Assembly (NCBI RefSeq): GCF_003573695.1
Contig: NC_039361.1
Span: 92,026,149 to 92,090,148 of the forward strand
DNA from: Papaver somniferum
Taxonomy: Eukaryota > Streptophyta > Magnoliopsida > Ranunculales > Papaveraceae
Reading direction: 5' to 3'
DNA: 64,000 nt
The position numbers and the translations under genes were made by a program. How positions within the stretch are numbered: the stretch's first letter is position 1; every line of letters begins with the position of its first letter. This document shows positions 58,023 to 64,000 of this stretch, piece by piece. The notes below the pieces were generated by a model. The model searched no databases and was not told the origin of the DNA. It saw nothing but the letters and a program-made list of their open reading frames with translations.

Positions 58023-60853
58023 CTAGTGGGGTGTGAACTTCCGAGGATTCCTGCAACCTGCCTTGTTGTGACCTGTTTCCTTGCAGTTGCTGCAATGAAC
58101 TTTCCTCTTCACCTTCTTCTCGTGTTTACTTATAATCCTTTTCCCTGGTGGTCTACCTGGTTGCTTCTTCACGGTAGGTGGGTTGACGGTGTCGTCTGGA
58201 TGATATTCAACAGGCCTGTTGTAGTTGGGAATCGGCTGGATGGCATGCATATAAGTCTTCCTAAAATAGTCGCTTGTAAAATACGGTGAAATGAAATCAA
58301 TAGCCTCACGTTTAATCTTGCGTATGGCTGCAAGAGCATGAGCACAAGGAAAACCATATACGCGCCACCTGGAAGAAAACAAAAAACAAATCAAAAATCA
58401 GTTAGTTGCACATACAAATCATAAAACACTCAAAATTAGCTAGCTACAGGTGCATGTACAGGATGTGTATCTTTAAGTTACACTTACAAAATAAATTTGT
58501 AACTATTATTAACACATGCATATATCTAATGTAAAGTGGATATACACATTCTTAAAAAAAAAAGAACATACAAAGAGAAGAAAAAAGCATAAGAAACCAA
58601 ACCTTTGACAGGTGCAAGTCTCGTGTTCGAGGTCCACCATGTGAGACCTTTCACTAATAACTTCAAACACGGTAGGACTAGCAACCAATACTTCCCAAGC
58701 CAAACCTTCATCTTGAAGAGCCACAAGCTTTTCTTCATACTCAGGGGTTAATGGAGTCATCATATTAGCATCAATTTCACGACGCTCCGCCATCAAACAC
58801 ATTATTTTCCTCCTAATCTGAAAAGGAGAAAAAAACTCATCAATGCATAAAGTGACAAAACATGAAATAAAAAGACAACAAAACAACAAAACACACACAT
58901 ACACTCAATTAACCTGATCAAGAAGAGCAGATGCAGGAATCTTCTTGTGAACCAGAACCCAGCTATTGACTGATTCTGCTAGAGTACTAGATGTTCGTCC
59001 ATACCGACAACCTTTGAAATAGGCATTCGCATATGCTTCAGGTGGGATTGTCTCGATGTAATCAGCCACCCAATCGCAGTTCAAATCTCTAATCTTCTGT
59101 ATGGCTTTCGCATGGTTTTCAGGTGAGAGTGCGTATGTCGCCTCTCGGAAATGGTCCATCACAAGTGAGTACCTAGGATCTGTTGCAGTGATGGGTATAT
59201 TCTTCGTCAAATGATAGTAGCAGAAGCTGTGGAACCCATCTGGATAAACAAGTAGAACACCTTGCAAGAGTCCTTCATGGCGATCCGAAAGGAAGGTGAT
59301 TGGCCTCCCATCACCAACAACTTCTTTCAAATTCCTTAAAAACCACTCCCAGTTGTCGATCGTCTCAGAATCGACTAGTGCAAAAGCAAGGGGGGAAAAT
59401 CCTACAAAAAGAATTGTGCAGAATCGAAAGAATAATAAGTTTCACACATGCTAAAAAAAATATGTAACTTAAGGTTACACATGCTAAAACAAATATGTAA
59501 CTTAAGGTTACAGATGCTGTTTTCTTAGTTACACACTGAGTAAAGTAATGTGTAACTGTTAGTTATTTGTCAACTGAAGTTGTTCATAAAAAAAAAACAC
59601 ATAGAAAAAACATACCTTTACCACCATTGATCCCAGTAGCTGCCATCAAGCAACCTTTGAATGTACCAGTAAGGAAAGTAGTATCCAAGTATACCATTGG
59701 ACGACAAAACAGGTACCCTTTGATGCATGTAGCAAATGCGATGAAAATCCGCTGGAACTGTTTATTTTCACGTTCAAACTTTATCACACTACCAGGGTTG
59801 GTTTCCCTTATAGCATCAATATACCATACCAAGTGCGAGTAGGACTTGACATCGTCGCCATAAATCGTATCATAAACCTTTTCCCTAGCATTATATGCCT
59901 GGTAGTACTCCATGTTGATCCCATAGTTGGTCTGGAAATCAGCAGCAATTTGCTTGGGCTTCTTGTGAGGATTTTTGCGAACTTCTTCCTCAATCAAACT
60001 AGACGAGAAGCTGGTGGAGTAAGTTTGGTTCAAGTTGCGTCCACCAGCACCACAAATGTGCTCAGGGTTATAAGACCTGACCTGAAGAGATTCATACAAA
60101 ATATAAACAATTCAACCAAAACACAATATGGTGCCAAAAACATCATGTGTAAACCAAAGTTACACATACTGTAACAAAACATAACATATGCTAAGCATTA
60201 GATGACAGAACACGGAAAACCTACCTGAAACATTTCGTTCCTTTCATCGATAGAAGCTGCATGGAATTTCCAGCCGCATTTTTCATCTGCACACTTAGCC
60301 GTGAACCTAGAACGCTCATTGTGAGTTACAATCATTTGGAAACCAGTGCGAAGACGATACTTGGTAAAAGCAACCCTGACTTGCTTAACTCCTTCAACAA
60401 ACACATGGCCAATATCACCAAGAACCTTGGGCCAACCATCCGATAACAAAGGTTTCGCTGGCTTACTTTTATCTTCCAAATACATTGCAACATTAAGATT
60501 GTTTGTGGACGAAGACGTACTACTAGACCCATTAGAAATAGAAGAATATTCCCTAGAGCTAGAGGAAGACGCCACACGAGGAACATTTTGCAAGAAAATA
60601 TCAACACTGGTCTTCTGTTTACTATTTGTGATAGATATAAGAGCTTGCAAAAAAAATCACAGTCAAGCGGAAAATCTTTCCCACCTTCTCAAGAAGAAAG
60701 TAATACCAAGTGGAGTAACTGCTTCCATTCCTTGCAAACTTGTTCCTTAAACTCATCAAGTTTGATATCAGTATTAACACGCAGGGTAATGAAATCAGAA
60801 AAGTAGCGAACAACAGCAATGCAACTAACAGCAGCGCAACTAACAACAGCCAT
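58023..60853 (-). CDS. Mutator-type transposase (MuDR/MULE), multi-exon
   Basis: Exons on the minus strand are 60853-60707, about 60650-60225, 60081-59616, 59401-58914, 58817-58603 and 58368-58023. The N-terminal MuDR domain (RTGFQMIVTHNERSRFTAKC, CGWKFHAAS) is followed by the DDE transposase core. Its parts are the first Asp in YLDTTFLTGTFKGCLM, the second in ITFLSDRHEGLL and the Glu in HFREATYAL. A SWIM zinc finger spans an intron (CTCQ, then RWRVYGFPCAHA). After it come a Pro/Lys-rich linker and a CCHC knuckle (CSNCKETGHNKAGC). The acceptor and donor sites listed join in frame from exon 2 onward. The join of exon 1 to exon 2 is unclear: the 57 bases between 60707 and 60650 look like coding sequence with one or two frameshifts, or a very short intron. 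Apart from that the protein looks complete, unusual for this decayed window. Confidence 0.88.
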
Positions 60854-62280
60854 GACAACCTGAAAATATCAAATACACAATAAGAATATCAAAATTTGAA
60901 AACGAACGCAATTCACTCGGGGGCGTTGCCCCCTCGTGAGAAGTATATTCTATGCGGCAAGCTAAATATAAGTAAAAGATACAGATGATACAATTGTTTA
61001 CAAATAAAACATGTTACAGGACATATATATGTAACTTCAACTTACACATTCTTAAAATACAACAGGATATATGTGTAAACTAAAATTACACATGTTGTAA
61101 CTAAAAAAACATCTGCATCTTCCTCACACATGCTTAAAAATACAAAGAGGATATATATGTGTAAAATAAATTTACACATGCTGCAACTAAAAAACATCTG
61201 CATCTTCTTTAAGCATGCTTAAAATACAACATGATATATATGTGTAACCTCAAGTTACACATACTGTAACAAAAAAAACAGCATGTATACAAATCAATTT
61301 GAAGTTGTTTTTTGAAACAAAATTGTTTCTTCATACTTCTCTCAGTATCAACAAAAAGTAAAACAACAAATTAACAGATCGCACATGAAAGAACAACAAA
61401 ATAATTCAAAAAAAAAATTTGAAAACAGATCTGAAATCAAAAACAACATAAAATTCTTACCTAGATTTGTTGTTTTCTTTCTTCTGAAACAATGTTTATT
61501 TTGTTCCTCTTCTCAGTATCAAACAAACATGTGTAAGCATCAACAAAAACATGTGTAAGTATCAAAAGTGACAAAAATAGATCGAAACGGTAAAATCAAA
61601 ATCAATTGAATTTGAAAACTAAATCGAAATCACAATTCGTACCTATTTTGATTTATGTATTCCCAACTGTCTTCTTCCTCTTCTCAGACTCAACAAATTC
61701 GAAACAGAACAAAAATCGTAATCAGTAGAAGATCGAGATTCAAAAAATCGATGAGAAAACTAGTGAATCAAGCAACAGAAAAGCTAAAATCGAACAAACC
61801 TATTTGTTGTTCATCAATGCAGCTTCACTATCTCGTCAGATCTGAAAAACAGACGAACACACCTCAACGAATTGAGAGAAAATTCGTTTTCTTCTTCTTC
61901 TCGTTTATGTTGTTCTTCTTCTCGTTTTCTTCCTATCAAATTAACGAAAATCAGTATGAAACTATCAAAATTCACGAATTCGTCTGAAGAAAAATCTCCA
62001 ATTCTGTTTCTGAACGAGAGCGGAGAGAAGAAAAAGCTGAATCTGATTTGGTTTTCAGTTTCTGGTAGGTATAAAACGTCTATAAATAGGGAAGGTTAAT
62101 TTCGGTATTTTTACTTTTATTAAAAATCCTGATGACATCAGCAATCCGGGAAAATTGAAAACCAGGCCCCAATTTTTTTTTTTCTGGGCCTAGAAATATC
62201 AAAAACGGAAAGTGTGGAGTTGAGGGTGTAAGATCCATTTTGTGGGGCTTGTATATGGTTGAACCCATATAGTAGGGGGT
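60854..62280 (-). other. 5' region of the MULE transposase and right end of the element
   Basis: Upstream of the transposase start are A-rich tracts and TGTGTAA palindromes at 61020-61270, in what is probably an untranslated leader with introns. TATAAATAGG (62082) lies near the right end; its reverse, CCTATTTATA, could serve the transposase. Frames at 61655-62099 look like chance. Confidence 0.5.
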
Positions 62281-63500
62281 TCTAGTATTTTTCACTTGCT
62301 TATATAAACCTAAGGCAACTGGGCCGAGACATAATCTAAACCGTATAAAAACACCAAATTAATCTCATCCATCCTTTGGCTTATCATAAGACAAGACAAT
62401 GTTTTTCCATACTATTGATGTTTATTATTAAAAGTGCGATATATCACATTTACCTACCTGCTTAAGTGGATCACGTATATAAAATCATTCATACAAGGAC
62501 ATTAAATAACCCACGTTTGTTATATAAAACTTCAAATTTAGGAAACTATAAAAGAGCCAATAAAACTAAGTTAGGATTTCATTAATAAATAAAAAGAAGT
62601 AAAATAAAAAAACAATATTAGAGAGGAAGGATCAGTCTTATGATCTTTTATGTTTATATTATGTTTCGGCCGTTTATATAGCTTGGTAAAAAATATGCTG
62701 ATGAAGTGTTGTGAAACTAAAACATAAAGAAAGAGACACAAAGTAAAGAAAAAGAAAAGGAGAAAATTTTATTAACGGTGCGATATATCACAAACGAAAT
62801 TTACCCTGGGTAATCCTAAGTAAATTAGCACATTATACATAACAAATGCAACACTTATTCGATTTGATTTCTCGGCTCGCAAGTTGAATTTTTAGGTGCG
62901 CCGACAGTCTATTAAATATGAATACCAAATAGACAGTTATGGACCTCTAGTGGTGAACCATTAAGGTCGTGACTTTTGAGCCCCTCCAACTCCAAGGCTG
63001 TTATTCGGGAATCTTATCCATGCTTTTTTTTTTTTTTTTTTTCTTTTTCTTTTTTGAAGCAACCAACACTATTGATAGGAGCGTCAGTGGGACATAACAT
63101 GGATATAACTGCACAATTAAGGATACTAGTATCCAAATCCGAAATCTTTTCTATCGTTCAGAATCCTTGATTGATTACAAAATTTGACAACGCATATCAA
63201 CATTTGACAACGTATATCAACATTTTACATCAGTATCCAAGCGGTATATTCCATAAAAAAAACATCGAATCAGCTAAATCGAACAGACCCCAGTTCTCCT
63301 TTCGTGCCATGTATATTGCACAATATACACGAGATCCATGAATCAAAGTTGAGATAGATGGTGGGTGGTGTTAGGCTATATAAAAAAAACAATTCTACTC
63401 AGACCGTGTAAATGACAAACGCCCCCTCACATGGAGTCGGGTCCCGTGAATCAGGTAATTAGCAGGGGAGTGGGTTCATCGAAATATCTGAGAGATGGAA
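62281..63500. other. Intergenic sequence without a gene
   Basis: The 'ctcatccatcctttggcttatcataagacaa' phrase at 62363 is the third site of a local repeat. GTGCGATATATCACA occurs twice (62434, 62777). A T-run lies at 63024-63043. 'acaacgcatatcaacattt' is repeated near 63186 and 63206 and recalls CACTA subterminal words. No coding sequence is supported. Confidence 0.6.
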
Positions 63501-64000
63501 GGTTTTTGCATGGTTTTTCGTGCAGTCCATTTAGAGTTTTTGTAAACAAATTTGGTGTTCCTTATTTGTAGAAATTGATGTTTAGTCCCAAAGTTTTTGG
63601 GCTTTAGACTGTCTAGTCCTGCCATCTCAAGCCTAGTACAAGGGGATCCAAATTTACCAAATCCTAAACGAGTCAGTCCATTGTTGAACGATTTAGTCCA
63701 AAATGTGCTTTCTTTGAGGACAAAAATACCCTTAAAATAAAATCTGATATTTCCTCTATCATAATCATTTTCAATTTCATGGTTTCATATGTCGAAACTC
63801 TCGAAAGTGCTCTCTATTTACTTCTGTTGAAGACGACGGTGATATGATTTTAATAAAAACTCATATCGAATTCGATTCATGATCAGGTTTAGATCATTTT
63901 ACGCTCCTCTACCTTTCCCCTTTCTCTCAACCTCGAAGAATCTCTGGAAGAAGATCTAAATACAAACAAATCTGGTACAATAACATCAAAATATTATTCA
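63500..64000. mobile_element. Possible start of another MULE-like element
   Basis: Phrases such as GATGTTTAGTCCCAAAG, GGGCTTTAGACTGTCTAGTCC and GATTTAGTCCAAAATG, then AAAAATACCCTTAAAA, resemble the degenerate GGTCC/TTAGTCC-type ends of the other MULE-like elements here. The window ends before any coding part appears, so this is a weak call. Confidence 0.3.

Larger units (their letters stand above)
50870..62280. mobile_element. Large MULE with transposase and Ulp1-like gene
   Basis: Two multi-exon genes point towards each other: an Ulp1-like gene on plus (51683-57287) and a Mutator-type transposase on minus (60853-58023). The ends are only weakly inverted: left AACCCATAATATGAGGCCCC (50888), right in reverse complement AACCATATACAAGCCCCAC (62234-62252). 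This fits MULEs with degenerate or no TIRs. Introns and flanks, but not exons, are filled with TGTGTAACT/AGTTACACA palindromes. A TATA-like AGTATATAAGAG lies near 50983, ahead of the Ulp1-like gene. MULEs pairing a transposase with an Ulp1-like peptidase are known in plants. The exact limits and 9-bp duplication are not resolved. Confidence 0.8.

Noticed and set aside
62976..63170. 64-codon frame with a Phe run
   Set aside because: The Phe run is the poly-T tract at 63024-63043; no similarity to a protein.

Overview
This window is nuclear DNA from a flowering plant. Host genes have GT-AG introns, are AT-rich and sit among nested retrotransposons and DNA transposons. The enzyme families and the Athila, copia, CACTA, hAT and Mutator elements fit a eudicot. 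Papaveraceae or another Ranunculales family is my guess only; nothing in the window proves it.

Layout. 1-1030: truncated end of a Mutator-like (MULE) element. 1031-13581: a complete but decayed Ty3 Athila-type retrotransposon on the minus strand, with two LTRs, a tRNA-Asp-type PBS, gag, protease, RT-RNase H and integrase. 13711-15233: a broken copy of the plant HemW-like radical SAM gene. 15982-19640: the one clearly intact host gene, an 8-exon SERGT1-type peptidyl-serine galactosyltransferase. 20125-21690: a small MULE-like element filled with a GCATAAC palindrome array. 21700-26942: remnants of Tat-type, copia-type and other LTRs. 26943-42498: a long-LTR copia-derived element without pol. 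Its interior holds a hAT MITE with a perfect 8-bp target duplication. Its right LTR is split by an Athila-type solo LTR and by a 5.5-kb CACTA transposon carrying exons of at least three unrelated host genes (GH1 beta-glucosidase, neprosin-domain protein, HDR/IspH). 42499-44857: Athila and copia remnants. 45690-49610: a Pack-MULE-like element with the first two exons of a PWWP-domain gene. 50870-62280: a large MULE with a multi-exon Mutator transposase and a convergent Ulp1-like gene. 63500-64000: the possible start of another MULE-like element.

How it fits together. Most of the window is nested insertion around one active host gene and one dying one. The most unusual recurring signal is a set of short imperfect palindromes, about 18-22 bp each, repeated many times within an element. 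Each element type has its own sequence: TGTGTAACT/AGTTACACA in the large MULE and the left-edge fragment, TGCATAAC/GTTATGCA in the 20-kb element, AGTACGTATA-type in the Pack-MULE, and GTATGCGTAC-type in copia LTRs. In the MULE and Pack-MULE they fill introns and avoid exons. I know of no described feature that explains this.
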